DNA of 46,221 bases, taken from Klebsormidium nitens (Eukaryota > Streptophyta > Klebsormidiophyceae > Klebsormidiales > Klebsormidiaceae). This document shows positions 11,906 through 23,641 of the stretch, piece after piece (position 1 is the first letter of the stretch; the number at the start of each line of letters is the position of its first letter). The notes below the pieces were generated by a model. The model did no database searches and was not told where the DNA came from. It saw only the letters and a list, made by a program, of their open reading frames with translations. The stretch spans positions 2,827 to 49,047 of the forward strand of contig DF237588.1 in assembly GCA_000708835.1 (NCBI GenBank). Reading direction: 5' to 3'. Made by a program: the position numbers and the translations under genes.

Positions 11906-12865
11906 TAGTGGCTGGTCAAGCGAAACCCAATTCGTTTAACCGCACTTAATGAGAAATTGTACCCCAGCTCCACGCAAAACTTCCAGCGAAGAGCCTCTAG
12001 GCATGTACACGTGGGGCAGGTCATTAAATAAATAAGCAGGCAAATGATTAGCTGAGGTGGTAATACGCACCAACCAGTCGCGATAATCCTTCCACCGGGG
12101 CACAGCCGCATGCACTGGCATTCACACCTTGGTCACAAACAGAAAATGTTAAAAGCCTCTCGCAGTGCAGTGAGCCACGTAACACCCCTTTGTCACGCGA
12201 ATTCACACCGCTAACGCAAACACCTATTTCCGCGCTTCTTGGTGATATGGGCAATACCGGGTGCCGCCGGGACCACTCTATGATTTTGGAGTGCACAGCT
12301 GACTGCGGACACTCGCACGGATTCTCCTCCTCGATGATTTCCCCAGTCTGAAAATCAGACCTGTAAGCGTCCTGAGCGTTGTCAGCTTGGTCCCGGGCAT
12401 ACTTCACATACTATGAGCAGACTGACAGGGTGCCCGGCGTGGCAAAGTAGACCCCAAATTCAAGTGCCCCAGACACCATACCCAATAGGGGCAGACTCGG
12501 AAAATTACACCGCGTTTCAAATTCCCTTGAAGACACAGTCTCTACTTCGGGACTTAAGGAGCCTAGGACATTGGAAACATACTGTGTAACTTACAGGAGA
12601 GTGTGTCAACGAGGCGTTTTCAAATGGGAATGGTGCCAATCTGCTTCGACAATAGGCTTAGCAGCCTTGAAAAAGTCGGGTCCCGCAAGGCCGGCGCGCG
12701 AGTTTGACATTGGCCTATTTTCTAAATTCGCAGCCTACGATGTAAAACTTGTGGTCTGAAAATTTAACTCGGCGGTCGGTTATATTATTCGCGTATATAT
12801 ATCGAATGTCGAAAGCGTACTTTCAGTGTTGCGCCGCAGTGTTGCAACGCTGTTGCAATGTTGTC

Positions 12866-12919
12866 GGGCAACTGTTGCCCAACAGCCTTTGGGCAACGGT
12901 TGCCCGACCGTCGCGACGG
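12866..12919. repeat. Cluster of three perfect palindromes
   Basis: GGGCAACTGTTGCCC lies at 12866-12880, GGGCAACGGTTGCCC at 12891-12905 and CCGTCGCGACGG at 12908-12919. Related GTTGCAA motifs precede them from 12834. All three could extrude as hairpins. The surrounding 12.0-13.5 kb has no convincing gene. Confidence 0.65.
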
Positions 12920-12929
12920 TGTCGCGGAA

Positions 12930-13550
12930 CCCGAAAATGCGTATAACCAGCCTGTGTTGTGCTATGGGATAATGGGACTGATCAATCGTGGTGAATCCCG
13001 GCCTGCGTCCCCATGCAATAAGACGCGTCCATGCACCAGTCTACGGCGCATGATCGAGACTCAAGCTGCAATTATTTCTAGTCAAGTTTAATGCGAATCT
13101 CAGTGGTGTCGGAATGCCACTCCATTAGTATATATGTTTATCTCACTTAATTTAGGAGCTTAGTATACCGGCCGCCATAGTACTCAACATGTTGAGGGAG
13201 GGGACTGTATACAACCGTGACCGTACCCTACCATGGGGCGGCCGGCCTCCTGGCACACACATAATCGTTTGTGTTGACAAACTTTGTTCAGTGCATGTGC
13301 ATTGGCCAGACTCATCACTGTGTGTCTCACGCTTAGTTTGAATGCTCGTTTGGCAAACAACTAGAGGTCTGGCACTGCATCAATCGCAGAAGAATGGCTT
13401 GTCGAAGGATTCAATGACTTTGTCAACCAGCTGAGGCGCTCCCAATGGATTGGCTGGTGTCATCAGGTGGCTTCTGGAAGACCGATATCCATGCCAACTA
13501 CTCACTCAATCTGTTCAGATTCTAAACGTAAGTGTTCTGCTTTGTTGACT
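12930..13550. other. Gene-free stretch
   Basis: This is the 3' flank of the METTL24-like gene. No coding, RNA or repeat feature is apparent. Confidence 0.5.
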
Positions 13551-13554
13551 ATGC

Positions 13555-15682
13555 CTATCCCAATCTTGACGGATTGACAAACGCCCATTCAGCACCTGGA
13601 GGCCACCATTGCCAGTTTGGTTCCAAGTGAAACAATTGGAACCCTGCGGACTCCAACTCCCTAAGGAACGTGTCAACAATCTTGTGATCGTCTTTCTCCA
13701 GGGCAGCCCCGTTATAAGTCTCCACCAAGAATTGTCCAATAGGTGGGTTGGAGACTTGCGGCTTCAGGATCGACTTGAAGCTGGTGTACTCGCACCTCTC
13801 GCAGTCGACTTTCAGCACATCCACAAAGGTGTGCCCGAGGTTCAGCATGATGTCAGTCAGGCTGTAAACATTGTTATCCTGCACCCAAGCCAGGTAAACC
13901 CACATGTGCCTTGTAAGCGGTTAATAAGATGCTGTAATCTCCGTTGCTCATTTCTTGCGGAAGTTTCCGAAATGAAGTTGCCAGCGTAATCCCCTGACGA
14001 CCTTTCTATACTGCCGGTATTGAATGGCTCAGGAAATGGACGGAAGTCTACATGTTCTTCCTAGACGTATTCATCCTCTGCTCCTAACCGATCAGCAGAT
14101 CTGAAAAAGCTTCATACAGGAAGATTGGATTTTGTCAAAGGGGACGGCCGCACCCATACTTGCCTGGTTCGTTTCATCCGCAAGGCACCACGGGTGGAAG
14201 ACGAGCAGCGGGGACAGGCTGGTCACTTTCGCAACGTCCGCCTCCTTCAAGGTGCAATCGAAAACGTGGACCTCCGCTCCAGTGGCGCCGATCAGTTCCA
14301 TTTCAAAATATGTCTGCGCGTTGCTCCCTATGCTGTAAATAATGCTCTGTCCGTTAAGCCTGTGCGCATTGCACACCCACTTTCCGCCGTCCCCCATCAG
14401 ACCATACCGAACTTCGCGATAGCATGGATAGATGGGCACCCAGTACTCCATCAGTTCCTTCAGGTAGACTTCCTGCAACATAACAAACTCTCTCAGGAAG
14501 CTTCGGACGTGCCAGTGACGGTCGTCATGCTTGTATCAGTCACTCGCAGGTCCTGGTGTCCAGATTGGCCGAGATTCATGGCTTAAGTGACCCATCATCA
14601 TGAGTTGTGGTGATAATTATCGTTAAGTGGCAAAGAGCACTGGCCATTGGTTGAAAACCTGTTTCCTTTCTGGGATGGAAGATCAGCAGATCACGGGGTG
14701 CAAGGAGAATCTTGACGCCCCTTCAACAACAAACTCACAACTCGAAAGAAGGAGACAGTTCTTATTCAAGACAAGTCAGGAAACCAAAGCATGCTCGCAC
14801 TCTACCGTAGAGTGATCAGTCTGTGTATGTGAATTGCTGAATATATCTCTGTGTACGTGTTCTCACCTTTTCGTCTTTAATATGACCGGTGTGCCAGGGA
14901 CTGATGTAGCTCTCCCTGCGCATGATGTTCTCCTCCATTGTTTGGATCGCTTCTCTAAGCAATCGCTCATGCTGCGCCTCAGAATCCCATGAAGCTGCAA
15001 GAAGCGATTCCGTTGATGCACATGGTCTCTAGATAAAGGATGCAAAAGCACAGCGAAAATGGGGAAAGCTCAAGCTGCTGTTTTGGAGGAGAGGCATACG
15101 CAGAAAAATGATACTTGAGGTGAGAACTTTTGTGTCAGGAGGTTCAATAAAGTGTCAATGCTGCAACTTTGATGGGCGTAGACCAATGACTGCCCTAACA
15201 TCCAGCGTGCGATTTAAGAGCTAGTTCTTCTCCAAAAGTTTCTCCTCAACGACAATGACTAGGCCAATTGGCCGTACAACACTCAGCATTCAACCATGCA
15301 GGTTGCAATTTCTCATGTCAGTGCATTTCACATTTCCTGGAATCTTCAGTCTTCGGACTTAGCGCTGAGGACCGAGGTGCTCGGACCTGATCTGTCAGTG
15401 GAAGCTTCAGGAGCTGAACAATTCATGCTTATACGCATTGCTGTGGGTTCGATAAGGCCTCGTATCAGACCCACCGTGTACGTCAATTCCTCTGCCCGCC
15501 AGCATGTGAAGCCCTTGCCGCACAGCGAACTGTGGAAAGATCCCTGCTGAGTAGCTGGCTCCTCCACTTTCTGATGCTCCCATGCCATACGGGATGACCG
15601 CAACAACCAGAATGCCCAACACTAAGCAGCTTGCAGCAATGATGACAGGTCGTTGTAGCCAGGGGTCACACAAGAATCCCAT
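13555..15682 (-). CDS. METTL24-like membrane-anchored methyltransferase domain protein
   Basis: Four minus-strand exons in exact phase (15682-15475, 14994-14867, 14529-14164, 13878-13555) give 341 residues. Residues 11-35 form a hydrophobic segment after a short N terminus with Arg at 11, a type II signal anchor of the kind used by Golgi enzymes. Exons 3-4 carry the methyltransferase domain of the METTL24/Methyltransf_22 group: GLMGDGGKWVCN, then IYSIGSNAQTYFE in the motif I position, VHVFDCTL, a HPWC block, LGHTFVDVLKVDCE, GQFLVETY, and a C-terminal WAFVNP strand. Introns 1 and 2 are GT-AG. The third appears to be GC-AG, with donor CAG|GCAAGT and acceptor GTGCAG, and it joins in phase. The substrate is unknown; family members are poorly characterised. 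Two-strand antisense frames over these exons are shadows. Confidence 0.8.
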
Positions 15683-15708
15683 GAGCAGCGACTTAGGGCT
15701 TCCGAGCG

Positions 15709-15716
15709 TATATTTA
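15709..15716 (-). promoter_or_regulatory. Possible TATA box for the METTL24-like gene
   Basis: The minus strand reads TAAATATA here, about 27 bases before the predicted ATG at 15682. That spacing would leave almost no 5' UTR, so it may be coincidental or imply a slightly different start. Confidence 0.22.
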
Positions 15717-16386
15717 GGGGGCTCTTAGTGACACGATTTCGAGCTCTGCGCGATCTGATTGGCTGCTTGGCGCCACCGCCGCTGCTCGACCGAGTCTTAA
15801 CTGGCGCGATTCTTTGAGTGTCAATGATTATGAACATCGCAGACTGGAAATTGGTGCGTCGCCTGTCGGTCGAGCGCTGGAACTCAAATGCTCGGCACCA
15901 GAACCAAGTAGCACTGAGCCGCCGGTTCTCGACTGCGGGCAATTTATCTGCGACCAGTCGGTGTCAATAATAGGGCAATTTGCAGACTGTGCGGCTAGTG
16001 TTAACTTGGTTGGGCTGATATGCTAATATATAAAGCATGGCACCAAAGCTACATTTGTGTCATTTACAAATTTTTGCCCGTCAGTCGAGGACCGTTGACA
16101 CCACGGCTTCATAAATATCTGAATTGTGGACCTTATCCGACGGCCTATACACCAGGAACATCACATCGACGGCTACTGTGCAGATCTGAGACGAGCCAGG
16201 GCCAGGGCCAGAATCAGTGACAGAAGTCAATGTCTTACATATGTCACACATGGTGTATCAAAATCGAAATCGAATAATCATATAGACTGACATGTATATA
16301 TGTAACGCATGTAACGCTTTCGACAAATTGCATCGAAGCTGTCTCGCGATGGTTCACGACAGGCAAGAACATAGGAAATCGACACG

Positions 16387-16723
16387 NNNNNNNNNNNNNN
16401 NNNNNNNNNNNNNNNNNNNNNNNNNNNNNNNNNNNNNNNNNNNNNNNNNNNNNNNNNNNNNNNNNNNNNNNNNNNNNNNNNNNNNNNNNNNNNNNNNNNN
16501 NNNNNNNNNNNNNNNNNNNNNNNNNNNNNNNNNNNNNNNNNNNNNNNNNNNNNNNNNNNNNNNNNNNNNNNNNNNNNNNNNNNNNNNNNNNNNNNNNNNN
16601 NNNNNNNNNNNNNNNNNNNNNNNNNNNNNNNNNNNNNNNNNNNNNNNNNNNNNNNNNNNNNNNNNNNNNNNNNNNNNNNNNNNNNNNNNNNNNNNNNNNN
16701 NNNNNNNNNNNNNNNNNNNNNNN
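16387..16723. other. Assembly gap (337 N)
   Basis: The run of N spans these positions exactly. Any open frame drawn across it is an artefact. The 700 bp to its left (15.7-16.38 kb) contains nothing I can support as a gene. Confidence 0.99.
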
Positions 16724-17166
16724 CCGTCGCTTTCAAACCCGAGTCATTTCCACAGCATGTCCTACAGCATTTCCACGGCAGCTTTAGCTCCTCACATTGC
16801 AAGCAGGGCGGACAGGGCGCCCTCGATGGGCGGCCTCGCGGGCCTTCTACTCGTCATTCCCTACTAGCCTGATATCTTCTATCCTCTTCCCGAATTGTCA
16901 AGTGACGGCAGCAACCAGTCAAGCGCGTGGGCTGCCGCCATGGAGTTTCCCCAACAGTCTACTAATAGCAGATTATTTTGCAAGGTGAGATTGCAATATC
17001 TGATCTTACGGTCAGCTTATGCAGCATTCCTTCATGCATGAGGCAGCACATTTATTTGCAGAGGTCCTTTTCAGGCTGTCATTCCTCTGATCTATCTCAT
17101 GTATCCTACCTTTCAGTTAACTTATCTCAGCTTTCCGATGCAGGGCGTCATCTCATAACACTTTGA

Positions 17167-17564
17167 CAGCCACTGCACGAACGCCGACAATTCGCCCGGC
17201 CGCCACACCCCCGGCCCCCGGAATTTTGCGAAACTTTTCCAGCCAGCCGCCAGGCTGGCCCCCCCAGGATTGCACTTTCAAAAATTCAGGAAATTGCACT
17301 TATTTTGAAGAATGCGCCCCATTTTCGTCCTCAATTAGCGCATATTCCCTGTCCGTATCTCATAGGTATGTCAAGTCGCTTGAGTTCAGGCAGAATATAT
17401 TGAATATTGTCTTGGTTTTGGCTGGTGGGTAAGTTAGCCCGGGGCGCTTTACCCGGCTGCCGCCGCCGCCGCTGGACCCCCTGTTCGCTCGTCCTCCGGG
17501 CACTTCCGCCAACCGCCGACCGCCCCCGCCGCCATTTCAATTGTCGGCGTTCGTGCAGTCACTG
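17167..17564. mobile_element. MITE-like element with 21-bp perfect inverted repeats
   Basis: The 21 bases at 17172-17192 are exactly complementary to 17539-17559 (core CGAACGCCGACAATT). With two mismatches the match extends outward to CAG at 17167 and CTG at 17564. The interior is GC-rich toward both ends and has no gene. A CAG...CTG terminus recalls hAT-type elements, but I found no matching 8-bp target duplication, so superfamily assignment is open. Confidence 0.6.
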
Positions 17565-19917
17565 TAAATCTGTTATGAGACCACGCCCAGGGCTGGCAAA
17601 CTGGAGCTTGCGTACTCCAGTCTCTGCGCTTTGCTCTCTCCGTCAGCCTTCTTTGTTGCTTCGCTTCGCTTCGTGGTTACTTCTTTGCATTCCATCTTTT
17701 GGTGAGCATTGCTGGCAGCCCGCTTTCATTCAAAGCCATTGAAGAATACAAAAGCAAGTTGTTTGACTCCAATCTCAGCCGATCACGGTGTCGCAGAAAT
17801 TTCCATTCATATTTCATTCATATTATTGGCAGCATTCAAAATCATACGCTTTGAAAGCAAATATTGCTCAATCCTGATTGCCTGGTTTCATCAGCTGCTT
17901 CATCCAAACCAGCTCTGCTCCGCTGAGTGTCCCTCAAGATTCTTCTTCTGGATACTTACCACGGCGCTCGTTGCCGCTACTTGCATTCATTCAAAGTCGT
18001 TGATTTGTTTAGTGTGCTAGCACTCTTGAAAGATGTGTTCCATTGTATCATCTGGATCATTGTGCCATCTGTTCCACGTCGTACTTTGATCAACTTTCTG
18101 ACCTTGGGGGTTTGGACACAAGTCGCAACTTTTGCCTCGATATCAAAGCTTTTTTCACCAGACATGCGCTGTCAGAGACACCTTACTTTCTAAGTTCCCC
18201 AATCGCATGAGCTCTTGCAAACTTCGATGATTTGCAGTTGTTACAGTGTTTACACCCTGCTCAATCGTCCAGTTTTTCCTTGCAGTAAGCACGTACAGCG
18301 CATGCCAGTTCTGTGAGCTCCACATGGCGCTGCCCCTTGACGCTCCTTCCTGCGGGTCTTGAAGTTGCTACAAAACCGTCCCTTGCTGTCTGAGAGCTAC
18401 GCTATGCAGCATCCTAATCCGAGAGGGTGAGTCTCAAATGCTTCCTAATTCTGACCTCTGAGTGTTGTTTCCTTCGAAGCGCATACCCCTTCCGTGTACC
18501 TGCATAGTGTTGAATATGCTGGAGACCGCAAGCCAGGCACTTTGATGTTTCCCATAAACCAGGTGCTTTTACATGATGTTGGCTCAATCTTACAATGAAG
18601 GATCTGCGTCTGTCTCAAACCAGCATTTGCGAGCCATTTGCCAAGCACGAGCAATACCCTAAGGTGTTTGTTTCAACATTTGAGAAACCTTCAAACCTTC
18701 TATGGCACAAGATCTGAGTTTTGCAGCAATGCTGATCTCCATCTTTTCACGTGTCTCACTGTTAGCACAACGCCCTTGCATAATTCTATTATTGGCCCAC
18801 AGCGTAGCACGGTCACGTTGGGACTTTTTGCAGCTTAATACAACTCAAACTTATTCAGTGTGCTCCTTCTTATGCAGTATGCAAGGTGAATCATTCATCC
18901 AGCTTTCCATGTTTCGGAGCTTCAACTGAGATGGATCGAAGGTGCTTGCCCGTTAAGTGAGATGGTGGTGGCGGACCTGACCAACATGCTGTGTTGCTGC
19001 CGTCAAATGATGCTTCTTCGCGCTGTTCGCTGATACGCACTTTGGACCGTGCGTCGCATCCCCATAACTCCGCGATCTTCTCTACATGGGTGAGTCTTCG
19101 CTTGTTTTCTCTACTCTTTTGTTCAGGAAGTCTTTCCATGGTACATGTTGCTCGCATTCTGCACTATCCTTACCGGATCTGAAGGGGTCACGGAGCCTGG
19201 CTGTATGTAGCAAAAATCTTGTCCACCCTTGAATGCATATCAATCGTGACGAAACATGGCTGCTTCTACTTGGCAACCCTTTGCAGCAAGAAAGTGTGGT
19301 TGGTCATGAGAACCTCTCTTGAAGTGGGTATTTCAATCTCAAGAGATCTGATGTGGCAGGCCGCAATTCACGATTGACAGCGGTCGGCACAGCTTGATGT
19401 GAGACCCAATTGAAGCTTTCTAGATCTTTCCAGCTCTCCATATGTTGCTTCGCTTGGCTTGTTCAAGTTCATCCGATCATCTTTATTGACGCTGGCCCCC
19501 ATTGGCTGAACTTTCCTCCCCCTTTGCAGGCGTTCAAGCAATGTGGCGGCGCTGTCCCATCTTATGTTGGTCATTGCGAGTTGTTTCAGGTGTACGGTAC
19601 CCTGGTATTCACATGGCGCTCCAATATGTTGCATTCAGTCAACGTACTTTGAAAGAACAGTATATGGACATGCTTGCTTTGTGAATCACTCCAATTGATT
19701 TGTGCATCTACTATCATCATAAAATCACTTTCTTCTTGGAATCCGATGTGGAGCTACATGCTTTGACAACTTTGCTATGGGATTGGCACCACCGTGATGT
19801 ACGCTATATGCTTTCGCATTCTCGTGTTGTATTGAGTAGCAAAGCTTCAAGACATTAACCGTACGCTTTTGAGAAATTTCATTCTGCCGCAATATTGCAA
19901 CGTACATGCGTCGGAGG

Positions 19918-20236
19918 GATTTGAGCCCACCGGTATAGCACCGGAAAGCCCCGGCCGTGTTACTCCTTAACCGGCCGACACACCGACCGGCCAGTCGGGC
20001 CGTCCAACCCCCGACCGGGACGTTGCCGAGGCCGCGCCGAGACGTCCGAAGCCCGACCGGGATTCCGCCGGGACCGTTGTGGGACCCGGTCACGACCCTG
20101 AACCCCGACCGGTTGACCGCAGGTACCGGCGCCACGCTCAACCGGGAGGCGCTAACACCGGCCGTAGCCGTCCGGCTTGGCAGGCGCTCGGTAGGCTTCT
20201 TTCCGGGTTACCCAACGGTACTGGGTCGAGAATGAT
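19918..20236. repeat. GC-rich island with imperfect terminal inverted repeats
   Basis: A strongly GC-rich block of about 320 bp sits in AT-richer DNA. Its ends are imperfect inverted copies: blocks AGCCCACCGGTA and CACCGGAAAG on the left match the complement of the right end around 20200-20232. It is dense in CCGG, GACCGG and CGGCC motifs. The open frames across it are compositional. A small foldback element is the best guess. Confidence 0.4.
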
Positions 20237-21062
20237 TGCAGCCGATCGAGGACCGAAGATACACAAAGACGTGTAATGAACAGTACGTCTTGCATTAATT
20301 CTGCAAACGCTCCAAAATCCAGATTCTGTAGGTAGGCTGGATGGCTGCTTAGTTGCTTGGAGAAGTCTCGTAGTAGTAGAGATCCTCTTGTTCTTGGCCC
20401 TCATGCAGGCATGGGGCTGCTTGTCGAGTTTGGGGGCTAACCTGAAGTTGTTACTGCAAGAATTTTATGCTGCGATTGAGGAACTGAGGGTGGTTACAAT
20501 CGGGGTCGCAAGACTCGGTTCTGACCACGTTCTGACATTCAACGAATGTGGTTCAAACGAGCCCCCCTGAGTGGCAAGGCTGTCAGGTTTTGCCCCTGGT
20601 TTTGCGACGCAGGAGTCCAGAGTCTGCACGTCACACGCGGGATCCATGTCCGTATGTCAAGGACACGCTCCAACTTGACACGCTGCAAGGCCCCTCAGTG
20701 CCTTTACGCAGAACTGCTATTTCGACGAGCTTGACTTGGCCCCAGTATCATTACCCGCCCAACTTGAACTTTTCCGCCTGTCATGCATCATGCATGGACA
20801 TTGTCAGAAATCCTACTCCTCTGTAATAGGGCGAAGACTAAATTGAGCCTGCCAGTGTGTTCGAATGTTCCGATGTTGGAATTAGAGTGGCAAGCAGCTT
20901 TGCCAATAGACCTGAGCGACTCAGCGCTATCTTCTTCATTTGACTTGAAGGCTTTCAGAAGGAACTTTCAAACCGGCGCAATTCCTTCATTCTGAACTCC
21001 ACCAGCAGAACGCCTAGGCCCGTGCAGTTGACCCTCCTTCCGCACTCAAAAGAGAAGGCACC

Positions 21063-21977
21063 ATGGCGCAGACCTAGTTGTCAGACCGTGACGCGGAGCG
21101 CATTGCAAAGATTGAGCGCCTCCTGCCACCTGGCACCGCATTTCCGCGGGACCCCCAGTCCTTGAATCTCTTGCGCAGAGCCTTTACGCATCCATCTTCA
21201 AGTCAGCTCTTTAACCACGACGTCTTGGGGTCGCTCGGGGACTGCCAGTTCAAGCACTACGCGGCCATTAACTTCGAGCGCGAAAACGGGATGGAGTTCG
21301 CGTTGCCTGGCGATGTCGCCAAGCCCATTGCTGCCGTGGCGACAAATGAGTCGCTGGCCTCAATGTATCAGGGCGTGCTGGGGTTCAAGCTCTCTGATAT
21401 TGAGACGGGCGAGCAGTACAGGTACGCGACCCTGGAGAGGTCAATCCACAGGCAGGCGACTGTGATTGAGGCAATCATTACTGTCGTGCAGAAGGTTCTT
21501 GGGGGGGACGTCGCACAGCAGTTCGTGGACAGGCTCTGCGCGATCTTCTTCCAGAAGCAGGGAACGAGTTTTCTCAGCTTCAGGAGCTTCGACCCCATCA
21601 GTAGCGTCATGCAGAAGGTGGCCCAGCTCACGGACGGCGTCGCGAACTATCAAGTGTCCGACAAGCCGGACGCTGAGGGCAACTTCACCGGACGGCTGGG
21701 CATCAAGATGGGGCCCAACTTGGAGCTGTTCTTGAAGGGGCCGCAGGCTGGAAGAAGGAAGAATGACGTGAAGCGGGCGCTGTTCCAGCAGATGGACCTG
21801 GACGCCGAGTTCAACGACTTTATCCGCAAGAACCCAAAGAAGGCAAAAGTGGAACTCTCGGAGGAAGCCGCCAGTGTCAGTGCTAGGGCGAGGGAGAACG
21901 CGGAAGCCGCGAAAGCCAGTGTCAGCCCTGGGGCGGAAAACGCGGAAGCCGGTGTCACTGTCAGCCTTGGCGTTTGA
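21063..21977 (+). CDS. RNase III-like, dsRBD-like protein with in-frame TAG at codon 5
   Basis: An intronless frame of about 300 codons resembles an RNase III domain followed by a dsRNA-binding-type domain. Counting from the codon after the TAG: LLRRAFTHPS (31-40) matches the family's ALTHxS block, LGSLGDC (50-56) the LEFLGD signature, TNESLA (89-94) the VSNxxLA block, and VIEAII (129-134) the EALIG block. About 180-250 looks like a dsRBD. Catalytic acids are incomplete: the Glu of LEFLGD is Gly and the first acid before EALIG is Thr, while one Asp and one Glu remain. Activity as a nuclease is therefore doubtful; a structural role, as in mitoribosomal mL44, is possible. The only well-placed ATG (CACCATGG, 21063) is followed by TAG at 21075-21077. 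The next in-frame ATG is about 70 codons on, inside the domain. The C terminus carries Ala/Glu/Val-rich repeats (from about 21860). Confidence 0.6.
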
Positions 21978-22099
21978 AAACGCGGAAGACGCCAGGTGTC
22001 CGCAGGGAGTGCGACAAAAAGTAGAACCAACCGAGCCCACAGTCGGGGTCAGTGTCTTTTCAAAGGACCGCGTTTCAGGTGGTTAGTGTATGTACGCCG

Positions 22100-23540
22100 G
22101 GCGGCCTGAGAGCGACTAGAGTGGGGGGAGAGTGGGCGTCGGCGAAAAGGGGGGAAGAAGCGGGGGTGAAGAAGCGTGTAGCTGGTCAGGGCACAGCGTA
22201 GAAAGGACAGTTTATACTGGAAGTGTAACTATCGTATAAGTGGGCGACGACGAAACACTGGGTTGTAGGAGGGAAGCTAAGTAGGGGTCAGCTCCTAGTA
22301 CACTAGAGCTCCGACTTGGACGTGCAGCCCCTTGGAGCCTGTGCAATCAGCCTGGGAAGTTACTGTCCATAGAACTCCGACAGACGATCGCTATACGATT
22401 TCAAACCGACGAGGTCGCAATACGATAATTGCCATCTGTCATGGTGCCTGCTTCCGTTCAAACGAAGCCGTACACAATCATTGAATGAGCTGTTGCTTCG
22501 TGAATGATTCAACAGGACCCTGTGCCGTGCTTGGATGCCATGTTGACATGCGTCTTAAACTGATTGATTGATGGCTTGATTGATTGATTGATTTTGTTAG
22601 ATAGAAACGCGTCAACTGCGTCCCAAAGACGTACAACGCTGCTCGTGGGCGTCCCCTCCGCCAAATCAAGCCGGTCTGACTCGTATCTGATATCATGCCG
22701 TTGATTTCAACTATTGCCGGCCATCAAATCATTTGCATACGCAAAATAGAGCTAGCTGGCTTTGCACGTTCAAAGATGCTTCGTATAGACGTGTACAAAG
22801 TTGTCGAAAAAGCATTAGACATGGAGCCGGGGTCTTGCGAGAAGCAGGCCGTGCTATTTATGCATGCATCTAGTAGCCTTTTCCAGGCTCACCCTCATTC
22901 AACTACAATTACTGTCTGCACATATTGCGCTCCATAACCATGCTTGTCTACGTGGATTTTCAGCAGCCTTGGCGGGTCAGAGGCAAAGCCCTTGCCGCCC
23001 CAGCGGGGCGGCCAGCTAGCATTGCTTTATGCAGGATCGAAGCAGCACGTAGTCCACCGCTGTGGCAATAGCAAAACAAGCTCAGCTGTCACGGTCCAAG
23101 CATCTGGTAAGATATGCTGGCTGCAGAAATCGACTGTTCGTCGAATGCGTTTGTTGACGTCATCAATCCAACCCAGGCTTGCTACCGCATCAATCAACCA
23201 CTCATTCAAGCCTGGCAACCGGATAGCAACTTAAAGGTCATCGGATGTCGATTGTGGCGAATCGTATGTGATAAGCAACTTATATTTTGTCGATTCTATT
23301 CAGCACCACGTCCGGTCAGCACAGTGATTTAAGTGTCGAATCATGCCACCACGCCGGCCCAAACCTGCCTGCCAGGGCCTTCACACGTCCATCTATTATA
23401 CTAAGAACCAGTACATTTCATCCTACTTTACTGTTACCCGGTTCGATGCTAGCTTCGCCGCATGCGGCAGAACTGTTTCAGCGCTGGCAAACGCCTTCTA
23501 CTGAAGCCAGCCGAGGGCTCAGGCGCGCAGCGCCTCCGCG
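22100..23540. other. Gene-free stretch with a GATT microsatellite
   Basis: No supported gene. A (GATT)n-type simple repeat interrupted by GGC lies at 22561-22594. A very GC-rich patch at 23520-23590 belongs to the possible last exon of the minus-strand gene to the right. Confidence 0.5.
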
Positions 23541-23641
23541 GCCGCGACGAGCCCCGCCTCGCGGTCGGCCACCTCCGCGCACAGGCTCAGCAGCTCAGGC
23601 TTTCACCTACCAACTAGAGCCCACAATCTAGGGCCAGTGAC

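Larger units (their letters stand above)
16724..21060. other. Long gene-free stretch with two inverted-repeat elements
   Basis: No frame here has coding character. It holds the elements at 17167-17564 and about 19918-20236, listed separately. Otherwise it is unremarkable, moderately AT-rich sequence with scattered ATTCATTCAAAG-like motifs (for example near 17728 and 17985). Confidence 0.5.

Noticed and set aside
13609-14586. Plus-strand frames over the METTL24-like exons
   Set aside because: Antisense shadows; the minus strand has clear family motifs and splice sites.
16278-16867. Long frames on both strands across the gap
   Set aside because: They are open only because N codons are not stops.
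21441-22040. Minus-strand 199-codon frame opposite the RNase III-like gene
   Set aside because: Compositional shadow with no motif; the plus strand carries the RNase III signatures.
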